From Pseudopelagicola sp. (GTDB taxonomy: Bacteria; Pseudomonadota; Alphaproteobacteria; Rhodobacterales; Rhodobacteraceae), in assembly GCA_026195905.1 (NCBI GenBank), contig JAPHRE010000045.1, positions 1 to 49,194 of the forward strand: DNA of 49,194 bases, read 5' to 3'. The translations under genes were made by a program, and so were the position numbers. The first letter of the stretch is position 1; every line of letters starts with the position of its first letter. The notes under the pieces are model-generated. The model was not told the DNA's origin and ran no database searches. It saw nothing but the letters and a program-made list of their open reading frames with translations. Of this stretch, positions 37,350 through 45,695 are shown one piece after another.

Positions 37350-37382
37350 ACCGACGCAATACCGACGTGATACCGACGCGAT
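37350..37382. repeat. Three tandem 11-bp repeats
   Basis: ACCGACGCAAT, ACCGACGTGAT and ACCGACGCGAT follow one another without gap (consensus ACCGACGYRAT). The 11-base period is close to one helical turn, so a protein could read all three on one face. Confidence 0.7.
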
Positions 37383-37451
37383 ACAGCCCCCCGTTTCACG
37401 CCGCTTTCAATCGCTAACTTTTGTGGCAAAATACGCGGCTGCGCCCTCCAT

Positions 37452-37484
37452 TTGGACATACCTGTCGTTTCCGACTGGACCTAA
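37452..37484 (+). promoter_or_regulatory. Candidate TauR direct repeat upstream of tpa
   Basis: TTGGACATA (37452-37460) and CTGGACCTAA (37475-37484) form a direct repeat with a period of 23 bases. TauR of Rhodobacter capsulatus is known to bind direct repeats in the tpa promoter; the motif I recall is CTGGACYTAA. It ends 98 bases before the tpa start. Confidence 0.6.
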
Positions 37485-37582
37485 CGTTTGCCGTGGTTTT
37501 CATATGAGGATAGGCCAAGCCCTGCCGACATTTTCCGGCGTGTTTTCTTGACCTACCGATCCGGCAATAGCGAGGTGTCAAA

Positions 37583-38983
37583 ATGGATGGCAAACTGAAT
37601 AACAATGATCTCGAACGGGTTGTCTCCGCGGACAAGGCCCATGTCTGGCACCATCTCGTGCAGCACAAACCCTTTGAAACAAGTGATCCCCGCATCATCA
37701 TCGAAGGCAAGGGCATGCGCGTCTGGGATCAGAACGGCAAGGAATATATCGACGCCGTGTCCGGCGCGGTCTGGACGGTGAATGTTGGCTATGGCCGTGA
37801 AAGCATGGCCCGCGCGGTGCATGATCAGATCATGAAAATGTGCTATTTCGCCCAGGCCGCAGGCTCGATCCCCGGCGCGCTCTTTGCCGAAAAACTGATC
37901 GAAAAGATGCCGGGCATGAGCCGCGTCTACTATACGAATTCCGGCTCCGAAGCGAACGAGAAGGTCTTCAAAATGGTGCGCCAAATCGCGCATAAAAAAT
38001 ATGACGGCAAGAAGACCAAAATCCTGTTCCGCGACCGCGATTACCACGGCGGCACCCTCGCCACCATGTCCGCCGGAGGCCAAGACGAACGCGTCCTGCA
38101 ATACGGTCCGCTGGCCCCCGGTTTCGTGCGTGTGCCGCACTGCATGGAATACCGCAAGGAAGAGATTGGCCTCGGCCATCTGTCGGGCCGCGAGTTCGGC
38201 ATCGCCGCCGCCAATCTGATTGAGGACGTGATCCTGCGCGAAGGCCCGGAAACCGTTGGCTGTCTCTGCCTTGAACCCGTGACCGCCGGGGGCGGCGTCA
38301 TTACGCCCCCTGAAGGCTATTGGAACCGGGTTCAGGAGATTTGCGCACAGTATGACATCCTCCTTCACATTGACGAAGTAGTCTGTGGCGTGGGCCGCAC
38401 CGGCACAGAGTGGTTTGGCTACCAACACTATGGAATCAAACCGGATTTCGTAACAATGGCCAAAGGCGTGGCCTCTGGCTATGCGGCGATTGCCTGCATG
38501 GTGGCGACGGAAGAGGTCTTTGATATGTTCAAATCTGACCCCTCCGACAAACTTGATCATTTCCGCGATATTTCGACCTTCGGCGGCTGCACCGCAGGCC
38601 CGGCGGCGGCGCTCGAAAACATGCGTATTATCGAGGACGAAGGCCTGCTTGAGAACTGCACCGAGATGGGCAAACGCCTGACCGCAAACCTCACCGCGTT
38701 GATGGACACGCATGACGTGATTGGCGACGTGCGCGGCATCGGCCTGTTCCAAGGCATCGAACTGGTCAAGGACCGCGAGACCAAGGAACCGGTTTCCGAG
38801 GCCGAGGTCACGGCCGTGGTTGGGGAATGTGGCGCGCTTGGCGTTATCATCGGCGCGTCCAACCGCTCGGTCCCCGAGCGCAACAACGTGCTCTGCTTCT
38901 CGCCCGCCCTGATCGCGCGCCCCGCCGATATCGACGCGATCACCGACGCGGTCGACAAGGCGCTGACCAAAGTGTTTGGCTAA
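37583..38983 (+). CDS. tpa: Taurine--pyruvate aminotransferase
   Basis: A 466-residue PLP enzyme of the class III aminotransferase family that converts taurine and pyruvate to sulfoacetaldehyde and alanine. The PLP lysine is K294 in TMAKGVASG; YTNSGSEANEKV and HIDEVVCGVGRTG contact the cofactor. Length and the opening VSADKAHVWHHLVQHKP match known Tpa proteins, and tauR and xsc follow in the order seen in Rhodobacter capsulatus. The ribosome site is GCGAGG, ahead of the ATG. Regulated by TauR with taurine as inducer, by analogy. Confidence 0.97.
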   Translation: MDGKLNNNDLERVVSADKAHVWHHLVQHKPFETSDPRIIIEGKGMRVWDQNGKEYIDAVSGAVWTVNVGYGRESMARAVHDQIMKMCYFAQAAGSIPGALFAEKLIEKMPGMSRVYYTNSGSEANEKVFKMVRQIAHKKYDGKKTKILFRDRDYHGGTLATMSAGGQDERVLQYGPLAPGFVRVPHCMEYRKEEIGLGHLSGREFGIAAANLIEDVILREGPETVGCLCLEPVTAGGGVITPPEGYWNRVQEICAQYDILLHIDEVVCGVGRTGTEWFGYQHYGIKPDFVTMAKGVASGYAAIACMVATEEVFDMFKSDPSDKLDHFRDISTFGGCTAGPAAALENMRIIEDEGLLENCTEMGKRLTANLTALMDTHDVIGDVRGIGLFQGIELVKDRETKEPVSEAEVTAVVGECGALGVIIGASNRSVPERNNVLCFSPALIARPADIDAITDAVDKALTKVFG

Positions 38984-38992
38984 GCACAACGC

Positions 38993-39018
38993 GGGCGGGG
39001 TCGCATAACACCCCGCCC
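38993..39018 (+). other. Hairpin between tpa and tauR
   Basis: GGGCGGGGT and ACCCCGCCC form a perfect 9-bp stem around an 8-base loop, 10 bases after the tpa stop. There is no T run; it could keep the tpa transcript more abundant than that of the regulator. Confidence 0.55.
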
Positions 39019-39042
39019 ACACCATACCAGATTGCGCAGGGG

Positions 39043-39052
39043 GTAAGTCCAA
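39043..39052 (-). promoter_or_regulatory. Candidate TauR half-site before tauR
   Basis: On the minus strand TTGGACTTAC matches 9 of 10 positions of YTGGACYTAA, the last base being the mismatch. A weaker CTGG copy lies 22 bases away on the same strand. It may mediate autoregulation. Confidence 0.4.
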
Positions 39053-39067
39053 TCTATCCTGGCGCAT

Positions 39068-40528
39068 ATGGCTATTCCCGTCGAAACTTTTTTCCTCTCT
39101 CCCAATGCGCACGGCACGCTTCAGGCGCAAATTCAGGAGATGATCGCCGAGGCAATCCTGTCGGGACGCCTGCGCAAGGGCGAGCGCCTGCCCTCAAGCC
39201 GCAAGCTCGCCAGCCACCTTGGCGTGAGCCGGATCACCGTCACGCTGGCCTATACGGAACTGCTCTCGAACGACTACCTGACCTCAAAGGGGCGGTCGGG
39301 CTATTTCGTCTCTGAGAACGCGCCGGTGCCGCCGGTCTATACGCCAACGCCACGCGGCGAAGACCTTGTGGATTGGACCCGCATCACCGGACGCCGCTTT
39401 AGCGATGGCGACACGCCTGAGAAACCGCATGACTGGGCACAGTATCGCTATCCGTTCATCTATGGCCAAACTGACCCGACCCTGTTCGATCATGCCAATT
39501 GGCGGCTCTGCGCCCTGCGTGCCTTGGGCCAAAAGGACTTTACCGCGCTGACCACGGATTACTACGACCGGGACGATCCGCGCCTTGTAGAGTTCATTGC
39601 CCGCAATACGCTGCCCCGCCGGGGTATCCGCGCGCATCCCGACGAGGTGCTGATTACCCTTGGCGCGCAAAACGCCCTCTGGCTTGCGGCGCAGGTGCTT
39701 CTGACGCAACGCCGCACCGCGACGATCGAAACCCCGTGCTACCCGGCCCTACGCGATATCCTGACCCAATCGCGCTGTCATGTGGCCTCGGTCGATGTGG
39801 ACCGCGATGGCCTGCCGCCCGACGCGATCCCGGATGAGACCGACGTGATTTTCACCACCCCAAGCCACCAATGCCCGACAAGCGCGACCATGCCTATGGC
39901 GCGTCGTCAGGCGCTCTTGCAGAAGGCGCGCGAGATCGACGCGGTGATTGTCGAAGATGATTATGAATTTGAAATGTCCTTCCTCAATACGCCCTCCCCG
40001 GCGCTGAAATCGCTCGATACCGACGGGCGTGTGATCCATGTCGGCAGCTTCTCCAAATCGCTGTTTCCGGGGCTGCGGCTTGGCTATCTTGTCGGCTCTG
40101 CGCCCTTCATCCGCGAGGCCCGCGCCCTGCGCGCCAGCGTCCTGCGCCACCCCCCTGGCCATATCCAGCGCACCACCGCCTATTTCCTCTCGCTCGGCCA
40201 TTATGACGCCCTCATTCGCCGCCTGCGCCGGGTGCTGCGCGACCGCCGCGCCATCATGCAGGACGCGATCGACGCCAATGGATTGACCATCGCAGGGCAG
40301 GGCGTGCATGGCGGCTCGTCCTTCTGGATGCAGGCGCCGGAGGGCATCGACACAGAAACCCTCGCCCGCGCCCTGCGCGCTCGGGACGTGCTGATCGAAC
40401 CCGGCCATGCCTTCTTTATGCGCGACAACCCGCAAACCCGGTTTTATCGGCTCGCCTATTCGTCTATTCCCGCCGAACGCATCCCCGAAGGCGTCGCCCG
40501 CATCGCCCAAGCGCTCTCGGACATGTAA
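39068..40528 (+). CDS. tauR: MocR-type regulator TauR
   Basis: A 486-residue fusion of an N-terminal GntR winged helix (residues about 8-80, with LRKGERLPSSRKLASHLGVSR) and a C-terminal aminotransferase-like domain that binds PLP at K330 in SFSKSLFPGLRLG. TauR activates taurine genes in Rhodobacter capsulatus. The gene lies between tpa and xsc, as there. The ribosome site is weak and the gene is preceded by a hairpin, which would keep the regulator at low level. Confidence 0.94.
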   Translation: MAIPVETFFLSPNAHGTLQAQIQEMIAEAILSGRLRKGERLPSSRKLASHLGVSRITVTLAYTELLSNDYLTSKGRSGYFVSENAPVPPVYTPTPRGEDLVDWTRITGRRFSDGDTPEKPHDWAQYRYPFIYGQTDPTLFDHANWRLCALRALGQKDFTALTTDYYDRDDPRLVEFIARNTLPRRGIRAHPDEVLITLGAQNALWLAAQVLLTQRRTATIETPCYPALRDILTQSRCHVASVDVDRDGLPPDAIPDETDVIFTTPSHQCPTSATMPMARRQALLQKAREIDAVIVEDDYEFEMSFLNTPSPALKSLDTDGRVIHVGSFSKSLFPGLRLGYLVGSAPFIREARALRASVLRHPPGHIQRTTAYFLSLGHYDALIRRLRRVLRDRRAIMQDAIDANGLTIAGQGVHGGSSFWMQAPEGIDTETLARALRARDVLIEPGHAFFMRDNPQTRFYRLAYSSIPAERIPEGVARIAQALSDM

Positions 40529-40529
40529 A

Positions 40530-40562
40530 CTGGCATCACGCTAGAGGGCAAACTGGCCCTAT
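40530..40562 (+). promoter_or_regulatory. Candidate TauR direct repeat upstream of xsc
   Basis: AAACTGGC occurs twice, with CTGG starting at 40530 and 40553, again a 23-base period. The second copy, CTGGCCCTAT, matches 8 of 10 positions of the better tpa copy. It overlaps the 3' edge of tauR and lies 64 bases before xsc, suggesting that xsc has its own taurine-responsive promoter. Confidence 0.45.
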
Positions 40563-40625
40563 TCGACCCTCAGAGCAGACCGTAGGTATCTACCCAGCAC
40601 ACACGCGCGCAAGAGGATATCACCG

Positions 40626-42401
40626 ATGAAAATGACAACCGAAGAAGCCTTTGTCAAAACGCTCCAGATGCACGGCATCGAACACGCATTTGGCATCATC
40701 GGCTCTGCGTTTATGCCGATTTCCGATATCTTCCCCAAGGCCGGGATTACCTTTTGGGACTGCGCGCACGAAGGCTCGGGCGGGATGATGGCGGACGGCT
40801 ATACCCGTGCCACCGGCAAAATGTCGATGATGATCGCCCAGAACGGGCCCGGCATTACCAACTTTGTCACCGCCGTGAAAACCGCCTACTGGAACCATAC
40901 CCCCCTCCTCCTTGTAACGCCGCAAGCCGCCAACAAGACCCTTGGCCAAGGCGGCTTTCAGGAGGTCGAGCAAATGGCCGCCTTCAAGGATATGGTCGCC
41001 TATCAGGAAGAGGTCCGCGACCCGACGCGCGTCGCCGAAGTCCTCAATCGCGTGATCCTCAACGCCAAACGCGCCTCGGCCCCGGCCCAGATCAACATGC
41101 CGCGTGATTTCTGGACCAAGGTGATCGACATCGACCTGCCCGCCATCGTCGAATTCGAGCGCCCCGCTGGCGGCGAAGAGGCGCTGGCGCACGCCGCTAA
41201 TCTTCTCTCAAACGCCAAATTCCCGGTGATCCTCAATGGCGCGGGCGTGGTCCTTGGCGGCGCGATCCCCGCCTCTATGGCGCTGGCCGACCGGCTCGAT
41301 GCGCCCGTCTGCTGCGGGTATCAGCACAACGACGCCTTCCCCGGCTCGCACCCGCTGTTTGCCGGCCCACTTGGCTATAACGGCTCCAAGGCGGCGATGG
41401 AATTGATCGCCAAAGCCGATGTGGTGCTTGCCCTCGGCACCCGCCTCAATCCGTTCTCGACCCTGCCGGGCTACGGCATGGATTACTGGCCCAAAGACGC
41501 CAAGATCATTCAGGTCGATATCAACCCCGACCGCATCGGCCTGACCAAACCTGTGAGTGTCGGCATCGTTGGAGACGCCAAAAAGGTCGCCACAACACTC
41601 CTTGAGCAACTCTCGGAAACCGCAGGCGACGCAGGCCGCGACGCCCGCAAGGCCACCATCGCCCAAACCAAATCCGCTTGGGCACAACAACTTGCCTCGA
41701 TGGATCACGAAGACGACGATCCCGGCACGACATGGAACCAACGCGCCCGCGCCGACAAACCCGACTGGATGAGCCCGCGCATGGCATGGCGCGCGATCCA
41801 ATCGGCACTTCCGACCGACGCGATTATCTCCTCGGACATCGGCAACAACTGTGCCATCGGCAACGCCTACCCGGCCTTCGAGGCGGGGCGCAAATACCTC
41901 GCGCCCGGCCTCTTTGGTCCCTGCGGCTACGGCCTGCCCTCGATCATCGGGGCCAAGATCGGCTGCCCCGAAACCCCGGCTGTCGGCTTCTCCGGCGACG
42001 GCGCATTTGGTATCGCGGTGACGGAACTGACGGCGATTGGCCGCCCCGAATGGCCCGCCATTACACAGGTCGTTTTCCGCAACTACCAATGGGGCGCGGA
42101 AAAACGCAACTCAACGCTTTGGTATGACGACAATTTCGTCGGCACCGAACTCGACACACAGGTCTCCTACGCCGGGATCGCGCAAGCCTGCGGCCTCAAA
42201 GGCGTCGTGGCCCGGACGATGGACGAACTGACCGCCGCCCTGACCCAAGCCATCGAGGATCAGAAGAACGGCATCACGACCCTCATCGAAGCCCTGATAA
42301 ATCAGGAACTCGGCGAGCCCTTCCGCCGCGACGCAATGACCAAGCCGGTCGAGGTTGCGGGCATCGACCCGGCCGATATGCGGCCACAGAAAGCAACCTG
42401 A
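40626..42401 (+). CDS. xsc: Sulfoacetaldehyde acetyltransferase
   Basis: A 591-residue thiamine-diphosphate enzyme that cleaves sulfoacetaldehyde with phosphate to acetyl phosphate and sulfite. The ThDP-activating glutamate is E49 in CAHEGSGG; the ThDP/metal motif starts GDGAFG at residue 457 and extends to VFRNYQWGAEKRNSTLWYDD, typical of Xsc. AGAGGA precedes the ATG. The usual downstream pta (phosphotransacetylase) is missing; an exporter gene follows instead, one base after the stop. Confidence 0.97.
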   Translation: MKMTTEEAFVKTLQMHGIEHAFGIIGSAFMPISDIFPKAGITFWDCAHEGSGGMMADGYTRATGKMSMMIAQNGPGITNFVTAVKTAYWNHTPLLLVTPQAANKTLGQGGFQEVEQMAAFKDMVAYQEEVRDPTRVAEVLNRVILNAKRASAPAQINMPRDFWTKVIDIDLPAIVEFERPAGGEEALAHAANLLSNAKFPVILNGAGVVLGGAIPASMALADRLDAPVCCGYQHNDAFPGSHPLFAGPLGYNGSKAAMELIAKADVVLALGTRLNPFSTLPGYGMDYWPKDAKIIQVDINPDRIGLTKPVSVGIVGDAKKVATTLLEQLSETAGDAGRDARKATIAQTKSAWAQQLASMDHEDDDPGTTWNQRARADKPDWMSPRMAWRAIQSALPTDAIISSDIGNNCAIGNAYPAFEAGRKYLAPGLFGPCGYGLPSIIGAKIGCPETPAVGFSGDGAFGIAVTELTAIGRPEWPAITQVVFRNYQWGAEKRNSTLWYDDNFVGTELDTQVSYAGIAQACGLKGVVARTMDELTAALTQAIEDQKNGITTLIEALINQELGEPFRRDAMTKPVEVAGIDPADMRPQKAT

Positions 42402-42402
42402 G

Positions 42403-43401
42403 ATGGGTCGGGGGATCAACGCGGCCAAAACCCTCGCCCCCGGCATCACGATGGCCGGGATCGTCGCGATCTCGGCCCAATTCCTCGCCCAGCACTACGG
42501 CACACCCGCCATGCTGCTGGCGCTTTTGCTTGGGATTGCGGTCAACTTCCTTGGCGAAGAAGGCAAGACCGTCGCGGGTATCGCCTTCAGCGCCAAAAAC
42601 CTCCTGCGCCTTGGCGTTGCCCTGCTTGGGGTGCGGATCAGCTTTGATTTGATGATGTCGCTTGGCTTGCCCCTGATCGGTCTCGTCATCGCCGGGGTTG
42701 TCGCCACGATCCTCTTTGGCCTTTTGATCGCGCGCGCCTTTGGGCATGGCTGGAGCTTTGCGCTCCTGACCGCTGGCTCCGTCGCCATCTGTGGCGCGTC
42801 GGCGGCGATGGCAATCTCCGCCATCCTGCCGCGCGATGACCGCTCGGAGCAACACCTGATCTTTACCGTCATGGGCGTTACCGTGCTCTCGACGCTTGCG
42901 ATGATCCTCTACCCGATCGCCGTTGGCCTCCTTGGCCTTGAGGATGTGCAGGGCGGGGTGTTCCTTGGCGGCACGATCCATGACGTCGCCCAGGTCGTCG
43001 GCGCGGGCTTTACCATCTCGGAGACCACGGGCGATACCGCGACGCTGGTCAAACTGATCCGCGTCGCCATGCTCGCCCCCGTGGTGCTTGTGGCCTCGCT
43101 CCTGATCCGTCGCTTTGCCGATGCCCGCACGGAGGGGGAAAACCCGCCCCTCCTGCCCGGTTTCGTGCTTGGCTTCCTCGTGCTGGCGACGTTCAATTCG
43201 CTGCACCTGATCCCCGAAACGCTCTCCGCCCTGCTGTCGTCCGCGTCGCGTTGGCTCTTGCTGATCGCCATCGCGGCGGTGGGGATGAAAACCAATATCA
43301 AAGATTTGCTCAAAGTCGGCGGCGCGGCCATCGGCCTTCTAACCCTTGAAACCGCGTTTATCGCCGCCTTCATCCTCGCCGGGGTCAAGCTCCTCGCCTG
43401 A
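42403..43401 (+). CDS. Putative sulfate/sulfite exporter family permease (YeiH-like)
   Basis: A 332-residue inner-membrane protein with about ten hydrophobic segments, of the family once called conserved hypothetical protein 698 (YeiH). The signatures GVALLGVRISFD and GGTIHDVAQVVGAGFTIS are present. Similar genes accompany xsc in other bacteria and are thought to export sulfite or sulfate formed from taurine. I chose the ATG at 42403; its start lies one base after the xsc stop and is probably translated by coupling. Transport activity is inference. Confidence 0.88.
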   Translation: MGRGINAAKTLAPGITMAGIVAISAQFLAQHYGTPAMLLALLLGIAVNFLGEEGKTVAGIAFSAKNLLRLGVALLGVRISFDLMMSLGLPLIGLVIAGVVATILFGLLIARAFGHGWSFALLTAGSVAICGASAAMAISAILPRDDRSEQHLIFTVMGVTVLSTLAMILYPIAVGLLGLEDVQGGVFLGGTIHDVAQVVGAGFTISETTGDTATLVKLIRVAMLAPVVLVASLLIRRFADARTEGENPPLLPGFVLGFLVLATFNSLHLIPETLSALLSSASRWLLLIAIAAVGMKTNIKDLLKVGGAAIGLLTLETAFIAAFILAGVKLLA

Positions 43402-43418
43402 TCGCCAAGCCCTTCCCC

Positions 43419-44066
43419 CTAACGCTTTGACCGAAAGCGATCCATCCAGCGCGACAGACGCCCGCGCTTTTCGGCGAGTGAATCGCCCATATCCTCAAAG
43501 CCTTCGCTCACATCCTCAAGCACCGGGTCAATCCGCGCCCGGCGGAACCGCCGCCAACGCACCCAAACCGCCCAAGCCAGCGCCGCAAAAAGCGTCAGGA
43601 TAATAATGTTGAGCCACGGAATGATCCGCACATCCGGCCCCGCCACCGGCTTAACCCCAACCGCATTGGGATAGATCGACAGGAACTCGTTGCGCCATCC
43701 ATAATGCTTGATCGCAACCCACCGCGGCGACTGTGCCGTTGACTTAAGGTCCGAGGCTTCGGCCTGAAGGTTGGCCGTATCGAATTTGAAATACGGCGGC
43801 CAGCCCCAGCCGGTATCCTCGTTGCGATAGACCATCACCCGGTCATTGGGCCGCTTGGTTTGGATAAAGAACACATCACGGTTGACCGGCGCCGTCGCAT
43901 TGCCGGAATCCGGCGAGGACCAGAAGATCGAATTTTCCCCGAAATCAATTCGCTTTTCATAGGTGTCCGTGATCCGCGCGATGTCCGTCTGTGGAAGCGT
44001 GTAATGAAAGAACCCCGCCACGATGATCCAGAACACCGCCCAGAAACCCCATTTGACATAGACCAT
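43419..44066 (-). CDS. DUF1523 family membrane protein
   Basis: A 215-residue protein with an N-terminal membrane segment (residues about 4-24), a soluble beta-rich domain with FIQTKRPNDRVMVYRNEDTGWGW, a second membrane segment near residues 147-167, and a basic, Arg-rich tail. I place it in DUF1523, which I know mainly from alphaproteobacteria. Function unknown. Last gene of the operon that runs leftwards from the right edge; 12 bases after the preceding gene. Confidence 0.82.
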   Translation of the reverse strand: MVYVKWGFWAVFWIIVAGFFHYTLPQTDIARITDTYEKRIDFGENSIFWSSPDSGNATAPVNRDVFFIQTKRPNDRVMVYRNEDTGWGWPPYFKFDTANLQAEASDLKSTAQSPRWVAIKHYGWRNEFLSIYPNAVGVKPVAGPDVRIIPWLNIIILTLFAALAWAVWVRWRRFRRARIDPVLEDVSEGFEDMGDSLAEKRGRLSRWMDRFRSKR

Positions 44067-44078
44067 TGTCCGGCCCCC

Positions 44079-44345
44079 TTAGTAAAAATTCACGAAATAG
44101 ATCAACAAGATGACCAACGTCACAGGCACAATATAGACACCGAGGATCAATTTACGACGCAGCGACCCGTCATAATCTTCAAGCCCCTCATCGACCCAGG
44201 CCTCCTTATCGCCCGTCATACCCTCTTCGTCCCATTCGGCCTCAAGCTTGCCGCGCCGCACCGCGCGGGAATAAAACGACAGGCACACATAGATGACCGT
44301 CAGGACCACGAATCCAATCACACTGAGACGCAATAGTGCAAACAT
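44079..44345 (-). CDS. Small two-segment membrane protein, unknown
   Basis: An 88-residue protein with hydrophobic segments at about 5-25 and 66-86 and a strongly acidic middle (EAEWDEEGMTG, WVDEGLEDYDG). Both termini should lie on the same side. It is 3 bases after the DUF6638-like gene and 12 before the DUF1523 gene, so it is part of the same operon. I do not recognise the family. Confidence 0.8.
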   Translation of the reverse strand: MFALLRLSVIGFVVLTVIYVCLSFYSRAVRRGKLEAEWDEEGMTGDKEAWVDEGLEDYDGSLRRKLILGVYIVPVTLVILLIYFVNFY

Positions 44346-44348
44346 AGT

Positions 44349-45695
44349 CTACCTCCTGACCGCGCCCCACGGGCCGACCCGCGCGATCATCTCGTCGCGC
44401 GACCGCACCGGCGCAGGGTCTTCCATCGGCGCATCATGCCCGAAAAGCGCCGCCCGCGCACCCGCCTTATCGGCCTGATACTCGCGCTCAAGGAAATCCG
44501 CCACAAAGGACTTCTTGGTCTCTGACCAGTCCCGATAGAGGCGATAGAATACCTCCTTGTGACAGATGAACACCTGCCGCACATCCTTGGGTGCCAACTC
44601 GGCCAGAAGCATATTGACCAAATCCCGATCCTCCGTATCCGCCGCCCGAAGCGTATAGAAATACGCCGGATGGTCCGACGCAATACGCGGCCACGGCCCG
44701 CCATCCTCGGCCCATGAGAGCAACTGGCGCAGCCCGTGATATTCCTGTGGCAACCGCTCCGCATGGGCCCGCGCCAGCGCGCGAATATCGCGCCGCGTCG
44801 CGCCGGTAAGGTCCACGCCCGCATCCTGCGCCGCGTCCACAACGATGAAATCCATCTTCTGACGCAGGATCGCGCCTGCATCTATCCCCCGCGCCTTTAC
44901 AATCGGCTCTACAAGGTCGTTGATCTCAAGAAACTTGGCAATCTGGTTGCGGTCGCGGAAATCAAACACGTGTTTGATCGGCAATTTGCCAAGCGCCGCC
45001 TTATCCTCCTTCGCGATCACCGCCGGATGATCGACCCCGCGAAACAGGTAAAGCCCGCCGAAATGCGCGGTCCAGAAATCATCCTGCGCAAATTCCATAT
45101 GCTTGAGGCGCACCGGATTGCGCGTCACATCGCCCGTGCGTTTGGCAAGCCCGATCATCTCGGCAATGAGGACATCATCAAACCACGCATCCTCCTCGCG
45201 TTTGAACCGATCCACCATCCCCCCCAAGGCGTCCGCATCGCGCAGCGTGCCTTCGGTCGTGTCCGCCTCAATCACCACCTTGCGAATATCAAAAAGCCGC
45301 TCTGGTGTGGTCACGGAAAAGACTGAGTTAACCAACTCCCCCGCCACCGCATCCCGCGCCGTGAGGGCAAACAACTGCGCCTCATTCTCCTCGATGAAAT
45401 GCCGCAGAATCTCCCGGCTGGTCGAGAACTGCGCATTGAGAAGCGGCGCGCTCTTCTGCTCGGTCGTGAGCAAAATAAACTGCCGGTTACAGCCCCCTTG
45501 GTTGAGGTAAAACACATCCCCCAACTCATCCCCGATCTCCGGGCTGAACCCCGACACATCAATATGAAAATCCGTCAGCTCGGTCCGCTTGCCCGTCAAA
45601 TGCGCCAACGCCCGGTTATAGCGTTCGACAAGGACAGGCGAGGATACTTCCACAAGGTTCCCAAACATGAGGCCGCGTTGGATGAGACGTTTCAT
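44349..45695 (-). CDS. DUF6638-like protein, unknown function
   Basis: A 448-residue soluble protein without signal peptide or membrane segment. I tentatively place it in DUF6638. Visible features are YLNQGGCNRQFILL (residues about 63-76), FDFRDRNQIAKFLE and the C-terminal VFICHKEVFYRLYRDW. No catalytic motif is evident. The start overlaps the stop of the membrane-protein gene by 4 bases (ATGA). It sits between membrane proteins and the AAA+ ATPase, so a shared complex is plausible. Confidence 0.82.
   Translation of the reverse strand: MKRLIQRGLMFGNLVEVSSPVLVERYNRALAHLTGKRTELTDFHIDVSGFSPEIGDELGDVFYLNQGGCNRQFILLTTEQKSAPLLNAQFSTSREILRHFIEENEAQLFALTARDAVAGELVNSVFSVTTPERLFDIRKVVIEADTTEGTLRDADALGGMVDRFKREEDAWFDDVLIAEMIGLAKRTGDVTRNPVRLKHMEFAQDDFWTAHFGGLYLFRGVDHPAVIAKEDKAALGKLPIKHVFDFRDRNQIAKFLEINDLVEPIVKARGIDAGAILRQKMDFIVVDAAQDAGVDLTGATRRDIRALARAHAERLPQEYHGLRQLLSWAEDGGPWPRIASDHPAYFYTLRAADTEDRDLVNMLLAELAPKDVRQVFICHKEVFYRLYRDWSETKKSFVADFLEREYQADKAGARAALFGHDAPMEDPAPVRSRDEMIARVGPWGAVRR

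Larger units (their letters stand above)
37186..37582. other. Intergenic region between smpB and tpa (397 bp)
   Basis: No gene is visible. It must hold the promoter of smpB (left side) and of tpa (right side). It contains three tandem 11-bp repeats and the direct repeats listed as a TauR site. Confidence 0.7.

Noticed and set aside
37350-37382. CRISPR-like array
   Set aside because: The repeats are 11 bases long and have no spacers between them, and no cas gene is near.
37151-37417. Small open frame between smpB and tpa (88 codons)
   Set aside because: Begins inside smpB, basic and without motif, and runs across the tandem repeats; no ribosome site of note.
37225-37582. tmRNA gene beside smpB
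   Set aside because: I looked for an alanine-tRNA-like end and a tag-coding part and found neither.
37583-39130. Minus-strand open frame opposite tpa (525 codons)
   Set aside because: Antisense shadow of taurine--pyruvate aminotransferase, without family resemblance.
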